Shown one piece after another: positions 1 to 7,000 of a DNA stretch of 10,318 nt. The notes beneath the pieces were generated by a model that was given only the letters and a program-made list of their open reading frames with translations, ran no database searches and had not been told where the DNA came from. The position numbers and the translations under genes were made by a program. Source of the stretch: Alphaproteobacteria bacterium. Lineage in GTDB: Bacteria; Pseudomonadota; Alphaproteobacteria; Micavibrionales; UBA2020. Each line of letters opens with the position of its first letter. Position 1 is the stretch's first letter. The stretch covers positions 1 to 10,318 of the forward strand of contig JAGXAX010000031.1 of assembly GCA_018971405.1 (NCBI GenBank). The letters are read 5' to 3'.

Positions 1-1089
1 GCAGACCATGTCGTAGGCGGCGTTCAGCGACTGCTTGTCGTAGAGCAGCCCGACCCAGAAGGCGGGCAGGGCTTTGATCATCTCGGCGGGGCCGTTGTCG
101 GCGCCGCGCATTTCGAGGAAGCGGCGCAGGCGCACTTCCGGCCAGATCGTGTTCAGGTGGTTTTCCCAGTCGGCGAAGGTCGGTTTGCGGTCGGGGCAGG
201 CTTCCAGCTTGCCTTCCATGAAGTCGGCAAAGGTCGCGCCCTTGACGTCAACGAAGACGCCGTCCTTGTAAATGCCGAGCAGCGGCATGTTCAGCGCGTA
301 ATCGACGAACTTCTCGAAGCCGAAGCCCTCCTCGAAGGCGACGGGCAGCATGAAGCCGTAGCGACCCTCCATGTAATTGTGCAGCACTTCGCTGCGCGTG
401 CTCTGGTAGCCGCTCGGCTTGCCCTCGCTGAAGGGGGAATTGGCGAACAGCGCCGTCGCGATCGGCTGCAGCGACAGGGCGACGCGCACCATCTTGACCA
501 TGTCCTCCTCGGACTCGTAGCCGAGGTTGACCTGCACGGCGGAGGTGCAGCTCGCGCCGTCGGTGCCGTGCAGCGCGTGGTTTTTCTCCATCAGTTCGCG
601 CCACGCGGCGTAGCGCGACTTCGGCATCTCCGGCATATGGTCGCCGTTGTGCGTCGGATGATAGGCGAGCGCCAGCATGCCGATGCCGAGCGACTTCGCG
701 ACCTCGATCGCCTCGGCGATGCGCGCGTCCGTCTCTTCGGCGGTCTGGTGGACGTTTTTCACCGGCGCGCCGCTCGTCTCCATCTGCCCGCCCGGCTCCA
801 GCGACCAGCCGACATGATCCTTCTCCAGCTCGATCAGCTTGTCCTTCTCGTAGCCCGGCGCCCAGCCGTTCTCCTTCACCATCTTTTCGAGGAAATCGTA
901 AAGGCCCGACCTGCCCTCCGTCCCCCTGTAAGGCACGGGCGCATGGCCATGCTGGCGGTAGAAAGGCGGCTTCTCGTGCTCGACACCCACGAGTTGCTCC
1001 CCGGCCGGCTTGCAGGATTTTTTGAACCAGTCCACAAGATCGGACTTGCCCTGAATCTCTTTGCCCGCGTCGCGGCTTTGCCTGGACAT
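1..1089 (-). CDS. gshA: Glutamate--cysteine ligase, plant/alphaproteobacterial type (3'-partial)
   Basis: This cytosolic enzyme joins glutamate and cysteine through the gamma-carboxyl with ATP, the first and rate-limiting step of glutathione synthesis. The minus-strand frame is open from ATG at 1087-1089 to the window edge, 363 codons without a stop. The family is usually about 450-460 residues, so roughly 90-100 C-terminal residues lie outside. Family landmarks read directly: VGVEHEK (residues 34-40), LEPGGQMETSGAP (97-109), the central NYMEGRYGFM stretch and RFLEMRGADNGP (323-334), which together mark the class shared by plants and alphaproteobacteria rather than the E. coli class. An AGGAAG ribosome site lies just upstream of the ATG. 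It follows rsmE on the same strand after 170 bases, a gene pair common in alphaproteobacteria, and has its own promoter candidate in that gap. Confidence 0.95.
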   Translation of the reverse strand, partial: MSRQSRDAGKEIQGKSDLVDWFKKSCKPAGEQLVGVEHEKPPFYRQHGHAPVPYRGTEGRSGLYDFLEKMVKENGWAPGYEKDKLIELEKDHVGWSLEPGGQMETSGAPVKNVHQTAEETDARIAEAIEVAKSLGIGMLALAYHPTHNGDHMPEMPKSRYAAWRELMEKNHALHGTDGASCTSAVQVNLGYESEEDMVKMVRVALSLQPIATALFANSPFSEGKPSGYQSTRSEVLHNYMEGRYGFMLPVAFEEGFGFEKFVDYALNMPLLGIYKDGVFVDVKGATFADFMEGKLEACPDRKPTFADWENHLNTIWPEVRLRRFLEMRGADNGPAEMIKALPAFWVGLLYDKQSLNAAYDMVC

Positions 1090-1201
1090 TTCTTCCTGAA
1101 CCCCTTACTCCGAATTTTCCAAAAACAGGCTATACTTCGTGCTCTAAATGATGGCTCTGGTGTGCAGGAAATATAGCGTGGCGTCTTTAAAACGACTAAG
1201 C

Positions 1202-1230
1202 ATTATGTCCTGAAATGCTGCACCGCGCAA
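1202..1230 (-). promoter_or_regulatory. Candidate sigma-70-type promoter for gshA
   Basis: On the minus strand TTGCGC (1225-1230) and CATAAT (1202-1207) are separated by exactly 17 bases. The -10 matches five of six consensus positions; the -35 keeps only the TTG. Transcription would start about 105 bases ahead of the gshA ATG. A second, poorer pair ends in TATATT near 1170-1175. It suggests gshA can be transcribed apart from rsmE. This is pattern matching only. Confidence 0.4.
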
Positions 1231-1246
1231 GGGGCTTTCGATTCGC

Positions 1247-1265
1247 TCCTGAAGATTCTTCAGGA
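1247..1265. repeat. 19-bp perfect palindrome over the rsmE stop codon
   Basis: TCCTGAAGA (1247-1255) and its exact reverse complement TCTTCAGGA (1257-1265) flank a single base. The right arm contains the rsmE TGA stop (1260-1262). There is no T-run downstream on the minus strand, so it is not a standard intrinsic terminator. With only one central base it resembles a protein-binding operator more than a hairpin, although a 6-bp stem with a 7-base loop is possible. No binding protein can be named. Confidence 0.45.
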
Positions 1266-1988
1266 CAGCAGCTGCGCGACCGACAGGGCCGCGATCAGGG
1301 CTGTCTCCGCCCGCAGGATACGCGGCCCGAGCGAGGCTGCCCGTATGTTTTTAATTTTCGTAATAAATTCAATCTCTTCCGGTGAAAAGCCCCCCTCGGG
1401 GCCGATCAGGATGGCCAGCGGCTTTCCGGCCAAAGGCTTTGCCACCTCGATGAGCGGCGGCGCCTCTCTTCTCTCAATGCAAAAGATGATATTTCTATCA
1501 CATTCACCTGAATTCAAATATTTTTTTAAATCGACAGCGGGGGCAATTGTCATCACGTCGCCGCGCTCGCACTGTTCCGCCGCCTCGACGGCGATCGCCT
1601 GCGCCCGCTCCTGATTGACCTTATGCACCACCGTACGGGCGCAAATCACCGGAACGAAGGCGGCCGCGCCAAGTTCACAGGATTTTTCTATCATCAGATC
1701 GAAGGCGTCCTTCTTCACCGGCGAGGCCAGAACGCGGATGTCCGGCCCCGGCTTATATTCAGAGATAAGATAATTTAATTTAATGAACGCCTTGTTTTTG
1801 CTTATCTCGGCAAGCGTGGCGCGCCAGTCGCCGTCGCGCCCGTTGAACACGCGCAGGGCATCGCCCGCCGATTTGCGCATCACGTTCCTGAGATAATGCG
1901 CCTGCCCTTCCGCAAGCGCGCAGGCCGCGCCGGCTGAAAAATCCGCGTCCGGAACGTATAAACGCACGAGATTTTTATGTTCTTCCAT
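1260..1988 (-). CDS. rsmE: 16S rRNA (uracil-1498-N3)-methyltransferase RsmE
   Basis: RsmE is a SPOUT-fold methyltransferase that uses S-adenosylmethionine to methylate N3 of U1498 in 16S rRNA near the decoding site. The product is 242 residues from the ATG at 1986-1988, a normal length. Visible landmarks: an N-terminal PUA-like part with AHYLRNVMR and RVFNGRDGDW, then the SPOUT part with SPVKKDAFDLMIEKSCELGA, GPEGGFSPEE (from residue 196) and LGPRILRAETA (from residue 220), which form the cofactor-binding knot. I preferred 1988 because the family begins just ahead of RLYVPDADF and because GGGTGA (1996-2001) sits 7 bases upstream. An in-frame ATG-ATG at 2016-2021 would add 11 residues unlike the family. 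It is divergent from ubiA and followed by gshA. Three AT-rich codon clusters inside the gene are discussed in the findings. Confidence 0.95.
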   Translation of the reverse strand: MEEHKNLVRLYVPDADFSAGAACALAEGQAHYLRNVMRKSAGDALRVFNGRDGDWRATLAEISKNKAFIKLNYLISEYKPGPDIRVLASPVKKDAFDLMIEKSCELGAAAFVPVICARTVVHKVNQERAQAIAVEAAEQCERGDVMTIAPAVDLKKYLNSGECDRNIIFCIERREAPPLIEVAKPLAGKPLAILIGPEGGFSPEEIEFITKIKNIRAASLGPRILRAETALIAALSVAQLLS

Positions 1989-2004
1989 GCCAAAATCACC
2001 CGTC

Positions 2005-2032
2005 TTGCACGTTTTCATCATAAGCCTATTAT
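2005..2032 (+). promoter_or_regulatory. Candidate promoter for ubiA, overlapping rsmE control region
   Basis: TTGCAC (2005-2010), preceded by C as is common in alphaproteobacterial -35 elements, and TATTAT (2027-2032) are 16 bases apart. The -10 matches five of six positions. Start of transcription would fall near 2039-2040, leaving a very short leader that contains the GGAG ribosome site and then the ubiA ATG at 2054. On the opposite strand the same AT block reads CATAAT (2028-2033), a possible -10 for rsmE, but its -35 (CATGGT, 2051-2056) is poor. Confidence 0.45.
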
Positions 2033-2053
2033 GCGGGCCGGAGAAAAGAAACC

Positions 2054-2953
2054 ATGTTCTCGGATATCGACCTTTCCCGGCTCGTTTTCACCAAAACGCC
2101 GGAATCCTGGCATCCCTACATCAAGCTGACCCGCATCGACCGCCCCGCCGGCATCTGGCTGCTGCTCGCGCCCTGCCTGTGGGGCATCATCCTCGCGGGC
2201 ACCGGGCTTGCCAATATCTCCCTCCATACCTGCAAACTGCTGCTGCTCTTTGCCCTCGGCGCCGCCCTCATGCGCACGGCCGGATGCATCGTCAACGACC
2301 TCTGGGACATGAAGCTCGACGCCGCCGTCGAGAGGACGAAGACCCGCCCCCTCGCCTCGGGCGAGATCGGCGTCGCACAGGCCTTGCGGCTCCTCGGCGT
2401 CCTGCTGGCGCTGGCGCTGCTGATCCTCGTCCTGCTGCCGCGCATGGCGATCCTGCTCGGCGTGCTGTCGCTGCTGCTCGTCGCCGCCTACCCCGCGATG
2501 AAACGGATAACCTGGGTGCCGCAGCTTTTTCTGGGGTTCACCTTCAACTGGGGGGCGCTGATGGGCTGGGCGGCCGTCACGGGGCATGTTTCGAAACCCG
2601 CCTTCCTGCTTTATGCCGCGGGCATTTTCTGGACGCTCGCCTACGACACGATCTACGCCCATCAGGACAAGGAGGACGACGCGCTCGTCGGCGTCAGGTC
2701 CACGGCACGGCTCTTCGGCGCCTACAGCAAATATTTCGTCGCGCTGTTTTTCGCGCTGTCGGTGTTCTTCCTGCTCAAGGCGAAATACGCGGCCTCGCCC
2801 GGCATCCTGACGCCGCTGCTGACCGCCCTGCCCGCCGCGCATGCCATCTGGCAGCTCAAGAACTGGAACATGGACGATCCGCCCTCCTGCCTCAGGGTTT
2901 TCAAGTCAAATCAGATATATGGCCTGCTCGCCCTCCTGATGCTGGCCAGCTAG
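2054..2953 (+). CDS. ubiA: 4-hydroxybenzoate polyprenyltransferase UbiA
   Basis: This inner-membrane prenyltransferase attaches the polyprenyl chain to 4-hydroxybenzoate in ubiquinone synthesis. The product is 299 residues, usual for the family, with some eight or nine hydrophobic segments (for example 32-50, 61-78, 112-128, 131-146, 158-176, 183-197, 226-241, 286-298). Both Mg-diphosphate motifs are present: NDLWDMKLD (N81, D82, D85, D89) before the family signature RTKTRPLASG, and YDTIYAHQDKEDD (D198, D205, D208, D209). IKLTRIDRPAGIWLLLAPCLWG near the N-terminus and FKSNQIYG near the C-terminus are also typical of UbiA rather than of heme O or chlorophyll synthases. GGAG lies upstream of the ATG. 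It is divergent from rsmE with 65 bases between starts, and the Nudix gene follows on the same strand. Confidence 0.96.
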   Translation: MFSDIDLSRLVFTKTPESWHPYIKLTRIDRPAGIWLLLAPCLWGIILAGTGLANISLHTCKLLLLFALGAALMRTAGCIVNDLWDMKLDAAVERTKTRPLASGEIGVAQALRLLGVLLALALLILVLLPRMAILLGVLSLLLVAAYPAMKRITWVPQLFLGFTFNWGALMGWAAVTGHVSKPAFLLYAAGIFWTLAYDTIYAHQDKEDDALVGVRSTARLFGAYSKYFVALFFALSVFFLLKAKYAASPGILTPLLTALPAAHAIWQLKNWNMDDPPSCLRVFKSNQIYGLLALLMLAS

Positions 2954-2960
2954 ATTCCGG

Positions 2961-2989
2961 TTGACGCGTATTCATATTCATAATATTAA
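2961..2989 (+). promoter_or_regulatory. Candidate promoter giving a leaderless Nudix transcript
   Basis: TTGACG (2961-2966, five of six consensus) and TATTAA (2984-2989, four of six) are separated by 17 bases. A start 7-8 bases past the -10 would fall at 2996-2997, on or next to the A of the Nudix ATG. No Shine-Dalgarno sequence exists between the ubiA stop and this ATG; the stretch is AT-rich instead. Other -10 readings (CATAAT at 2979-2984, ATTAAT at 2985-2990) have worse spacing. Confidence 0.5.
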
Positions 2990-2996
2990 TTTCATT

Positions 2997-3590
2997 ATGA
3001 AAGAAGCAGGACCGAGAATCAAAAAGATCCCCGCAGGCGACACGCACGAGCGTCTCGTCTGCCCCGAATGCGACTATATCGCCTACGACAATCCGAAGAT
3101 CGTCAACATCGTCATCGCGGTCTACAAGGACAAGAAGACCGGCGAGGAGGAATTCCTCTTCTGCAAGCGCGCCATCTCGCCCGTCGGCAAGTGGACTCTG
3201 CCCGGCGGCTACATGGAGAACGGCGAGACCTTGCGGAAAGGCGCGCTGCGCGAAGCTTTCGAGGAAGCGACCGCCAAACCGAAAGTCGGCGCGCTCGTCG
3301 CCATCTACCAGCCGCCCAGCAAACACGAGGTCATCATGATCTTCCGCGGCGATATGCGCTCGCGCAAATCCGCGCCGGGCATTGAATCGCTTGAAACGAA
3401 GTTTTTCAAGTGGAAGGACATCCCGTGGAACGAACTGGCCTTCCCCTTCATCGCCGACGCGCTGAAAGCCTACAAAAAAACCAAGGATAATCAGAACTTT
3501 GCGCCGATATTCCTCAAGCCCAGGCCGCGCCTGTGGCCGCGCGGCGCCGTGAACGGGAACATGCCGCCGCATCAGCCCCCCAAGACTTAG
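2997..3590 (+). CDS. Nudix hydrolase (ADP-ribose/NAD-type pyrophosphatase-like)
   Basis: The predicted 197-residue cytosolic enzyme hydrolyses a nucleoside diphosphate linked to another group; the exact substrate cannot be read from sequence. The Nudix box runs from G71 to about A93: G71, E77, R85, E86, E89 and E90 are all present, so metal binding should be intact, while the usual glycine after EEx is threonine (T92). The N-terminus IPAGDTHERLVCPECDYIAY resembles the zinc-ribbon preamble of Nudix_N_2-type proteins, often annotated as ADP-ribose or NADH pyrophosphatases. Only one CxxC pair (C22, C25) is seen. The region FFKWKDIPWNELAFP is typical of this group, and the tail from about residue 170 is proline-rich and basic. 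The start is the ATG at 2997; a TTG at 2961 in frame is part of a promoter candidate and adds no conserved residues. It may be cotranscribed with ubiA, whose stop is 43 bases upstream. Confidence 0.88.
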   Translation: MKEAGPRIKKIPAGDTHERLVCPECDYIAYDNPKIVNIVIAVYKDKKTGEEEFLFCKRAISPVGKWTLPGGYMENGETLRKGALREAFEEATAKPKVGALVAIYQPPSKHEVIMIFRGDMRSRKSAPGIESLETKFFKWKDIPWNELAFPFIADALKAYKKTKDNQNFAPIFLKPRPRLWPRGAVNGNMPPHQPPKT

Positions 3591-3593
3591 ATA

Positions 3594-3830
3594 CTATTGG
3601 CGCCTGACAGCGCCTGACACAGAGATATCCTTCGAAACCACGGTGACGCCGCGCTTTCTATCCAGTTCCACCGCACGGAGCAAAGTCTGCGCGGCGGACC
3701 GCTTCGGGTCTGTATCCATCTGAACGAGCACGTAGACCTCGCGGCCCGATGCCGCGCAATGGGTGGCCCTGCCCTGATATAGTCCTTTGGTATAGGCAAC
3801 TGCCTGTGCCAGCGCTGAACAGATAAACAA
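3594..3830 (-). CDS. Doubtful small protein with signal-like N-terminus, possibly decayed
   Basis: I do not recognise this 78-residue product. The frame opens at 3842 right after an in-frame TGA (3843-3845), and offers only TTG (3828-3830), CTG (3831-3833) or a non-canonical ACG (3840-3842) as starts. Read from ACG the N-terminus is an arginine-glycine followed by LLFICSALAQA, which looks like a short signal peptide, so the ACG may be a mutated ATG. The body, VYVLVQMDTDPKRSAAQTLL through RGVTVVSKDISVSG, has a protein-like mix of hydrophobic and charged residues, unlike the arginine- and proline-heavy shadow frames here. GAGAGG (3835-3840) is only 4 bases before the TTG. Its stop is 3 bases from the convergent Nudix stop, and its last residues are set by a 10-bp duplication. 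It could be a real secreted protein, a relic, or chance. Confidence 0.3.
   Translation of the reverse strand: MFICSALAQAVAYTKGLYQGRATHCAASGREVYVLVQMDTDPKRSAAQTLLRAVELDRKRGVTVVSKDISVSGAVRRQ
3600..3619. repeat. Perfect 10-bp tandem duplication
   Basis: GCGCCTGACA occurs twice with no gap (3600-3609 and 3610-3619), just past the Nudix stop and inside the last codons of the small minus-strand frame. Because 10 is not a multiple of 3, the duplication changes the reading frame of that C-terminus. Without one copy the frame would end SGANSI instead of SGAVRRQ. Confidence 0.85.
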
Positions 3831-3846
3831 CAGGCCTCTCGTTCAT

Positions 3847-4078
3847 GCCGTCCCGATTGGACTTGGCGCCTGCCAGGCAATGCTCTCCATTGTCAAGATC
3901 CGCACGGGCATAGATGCCGCGTCCTCCGGCAACTTCACCCGGGCTCCTGCAGGTCCCTTGCGCCTGCAGCCGACGGCGGAGAACCGGCTTGTGCGTGCAA
4001 CGGAGCGGCCATCGCGGGCAGAGCCATGCAGGAAAGTGCGCCGCAAACGCGAAGGCGCTTCATGACTGCAATAATCCT
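3847..4078. other. Intergenic stretch without a convincing gene
   Basis: I see no supported gene here. A perfect TTGACA on the minus strand (3891-3896), preceded by C, would suit an alphaproteobacterial -35 for the small frame, but the bases 15-19 further on are GC-rich and give no -10. CTGCAGG and CCTGCAG form a 7-bp inverted repeat with a 9-base loop around 3955-3977. GCGCC (4038-4042) and GGCGC (4054-4058) could form a short hairpin downstream of gdhB, but no T-run follows, so a terminator call is not supported. A 61-codon plus-strand frame here has no ribosome site and no recognisable features. Confidence 0.4.
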
Positions 4079-7000
4079 TTACCCGCGCGCCTGATGCACC
4101 AACTGGCCGATGCGCTGGCTTACCAGCGTGAGCATTTCCAGTTCGACGTCCTTCTCGCGTTTCAGGTCGGAGACCATCTGCACGATCTTGCCGACGACGT
4201 CCTGATGCCCGTCGACCCACGCGTCGATGCGCTTTTTCTGCATCTGCGCCGCCGTGCCTGACGATTTCTTTTTTCCGCCCGCGTGCAGGATCGCCGACGT
4301 CAGCGCCGCCTGCTGGCTGAAGAAATCGTCGGTGAGGCCGCTGACGACCCGCGCCTGCCAGCTGCTTTGCGGCTCGATGAGCGCCGCCTGCCTTCTCAGC
4401 CAGTCGAGGCCGAGCAGCTCGCCCGTCTCGAAATAGGCCGCCGCGACGGCGCGGATGTCGCCCTTCGCGCGGTGGGCGATGGTGATGATGTCGTTCGCCG
4501 ACGAGAGCAGGTTCAGCACCGCGATCTCCTCCGCGATATCGACCGGCAACCCCTTGTCGATGAACTTCGCCTCGGCGCGGGCCAGCCCCTCGTTGATGCC
4601 CTGCGGGATGACGCGGCGGATGTCGCGCCGCAGCATCTCCACGCCCGGCTTGTAGGAGGCGATGCCCGCCGTCACCTGCAAATGCCCGCCGCCGAAGCGC
4701 AGGAACCACGTGACCGCGCGCTTGACCATTTGCGAGACCTCGTGGAACGCCGTCATCTGCGCCTGATAGGGCGCCTTGCCGTCCAGCGCCTCGACCGACG
4801 CGAGGATCTCGTTCACCCGGAACGATTCCATCACGATCATGAAGGCGCGGATCACCTCCTCGCCGCTCGCCCCGACTTTCAGGATGCGCGACTGCACGAA
4901 AGTCGGCCCCATGCGGTTGACCAGCACGTTGACGACCTGCGTCGCGATGATGCCGCGCTTGAGCTTGTGATTGCGGATCTCCTTGCCGTATTTGTGCAGT
5001 TCCTTCGGGAAGTAGTCGAACAGCATGCCCTCCAGCGCCGGATCGTCGGGCAGGTCGGTCTTCATCAGTTCGGTGAAGAGCGTCATCTTGGCGTAGGCAA
5101 GCAGGATGGACAGCTCAGGCCTTGTCAGGCCGCGTCCCTCGCGCTGCAGCCGCACCAGCGTTTCCTCGTCCGGCAGTCCTTCGAGCGCGCGCCTGATCAG
5201 CCCCGCCTTTTCAAGGTCGCGGATGAACTCCGCGTGCATGCCGAGGTTTTCCTTCGCCCGGAACTGCAGAAGGCTTAAGGACTGCGTCTGCTGGTAGTTG
5301 TCGCGCAAGACCAGCGCGGCGACTTCCTTGGTCATCTTCTGCAGGAGCTTGTTGCGCTGCGGAAGCGTCATCCTGCGCTTCGCCATGACGTCGGCGAGCA
5401 GGATCTTGATGTTGACCTCGTGGTCGGAGCAATCGACGCCGCCGGAATTGTCGATGAAGTCGGTGTTGATACGGCCGCCGAGGCGCGCGTATTCGACCCG
5501 CGCCAGCTGCGTCACGCCGAGATTGGCGCCCTCGCCGATCACGCGCGCGCGCACTTCCGTGGCGTCGACGCGGATGGCGTCGTTGCTCTTGTCATCGACG
5601 TCGGCGTGGCTCTGCTTCGAGCTCTTGATGTAGGTGCCGATGCCGCCGAACCAGATCAGCTCGGCTTCGGCTTTCAGGATCGCCAAAATCAGCTCGTCCG
5701 GCGTGACGTGGTCTTCCTCGATGCCGAAGCATTTCTTGATCTGCGGCGTGAGCTTCAGCGTCTTGGCCGAGCGCTCGTACACCATGCCGCCCGCCGAGAG
5801 TTTCTTCTTGTCGTACATGTCCCAGCCGCCGCGGGTCTTGAAGAGCCGCGCGCGCTCGGCATAGCTCACGGCCATGTCCGGATCGGGGTCGCAGAAGATA
5901 TGGATGTGGTTGAAGGCGCCGAGCAGGCGCATCTTCTTCGACAGAAGCATGCCGTTGCCGAAGACGTCGCCCGCCATGTCGCCGACACCGACCAGCGTGA
6001 AGGGCTGGGTCTGCGTGTCCTTGCCCATCTCGTGGAAGTGGCGCATGACCGATTCCCATCCGCCGCGCGCGGTGATGGCGATGGCCTTGTGGTCGTAGCC
6101 CGCCGAGCCGCCGGAAGCGAAGGCGTCGCCGAGCCAGAACCCGGCTTCCGCGGAAAGCGCGTTGGCGATGTTGGAGAAGGTCGCCGTGCCCTTGTCCGCC
6201 GCGACGACGAGATAGGGGTCGATGCCGTCATGGCAGACGACGTCCTTCGGGCGGACGATCTTGCCGCCGACGTTGTTGTCCGTCAGATCAAGCAGCGCCT
6301 TGATGAATATCTTGTAGCAGGCGATGCCCTCTTCCTGATAGGCGGCGCGGCCGCTGGTCTTGGGCGGCTGCTTGACGACGAAGCCGCCCTTCGCGCCGAC
6401 CGGCACGATCACCGCGTTCTTGACCATCTGCGATTTCATCAGCCCCAGAATCTCGGTGCGGAAGTCGTCATGCCTGTCCGACCAGCGGATGCCGCCGCGC
6501 GCGATCTCCCCGCCGCGCAAATGCACCGCCTCGACGCGCGTGGAATAGACGAAAATCTCCACGTGCGGGCGCGGCAGCGGCAGGTCGGGGATCATGCGGC
6601 TGTTGAGCTTGACGGCGAGGACGGATTTCGGCGTGCCGTCGGCGTGCGTCTGGAAGTAGTTGGTGCGCAGCGTGTTCTCGACCAGCGTCTTGAAGCCGCG
6701 CAGGATGCGGTCGTGGTCGAGCTTCTGCACCTCCTGCAGCATGTCGAGGATATGCGCCGCCGTTTTGCGGCCGCGTTTTTCCGGCGGCATCCTGACTTTC
6801 GGGTCGTGCATCTCGAGGTAGAGGTTGACGAGCTCGCGCGCGATCTTCGGGTACATGCCGAGCACCTGCTCGATGTAGGCGACGCTGAAGGGGAACTTCT
6901 GCTGGCGCATGAACCTGTTGTAGGCGCGCAGGATGATGATCTCCCGCCACGTCAGGTTGGCGCTCAAGACCAGCCTGTTGAGCGCGTCGTTTTCGGCGCG

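Noticed and set aside
157..1176. A 339-codon plus-strand frame opposite gshA
   Set aside because: It is antisense to well-conserved gshA codons, shows arginine/leucine/alanine-heavy composition and no family motif.
2018..2842. A 274-codon minus-strand frame opposite ubiA
   Set aside because: The product is dominated by Gln, Arg, Glu and Gly without domain features, and the ubiA frame has both active-site motifs and its membrane segments.
2961..2996. TTG at 2961 as the start of the Nudix gene
   Set aside because: It has no ribosome site, the added residues are not part of the family, and the TTG is better explained as part of a TTGACG -35 element.
4038..4058. Terminator downstream of gdhB
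   Set aside because: The stem has only five pairs and no T-run follows on the minus strand.
3843..4709. A 288-codon minus-strand frame across the gdhB 3' end and the following gap
   Set aside because: Most of it is an out-of-frame reading of gdhB; the last 78 or so codons in the gap have no start, no ribosome site and no recognisable sequence.
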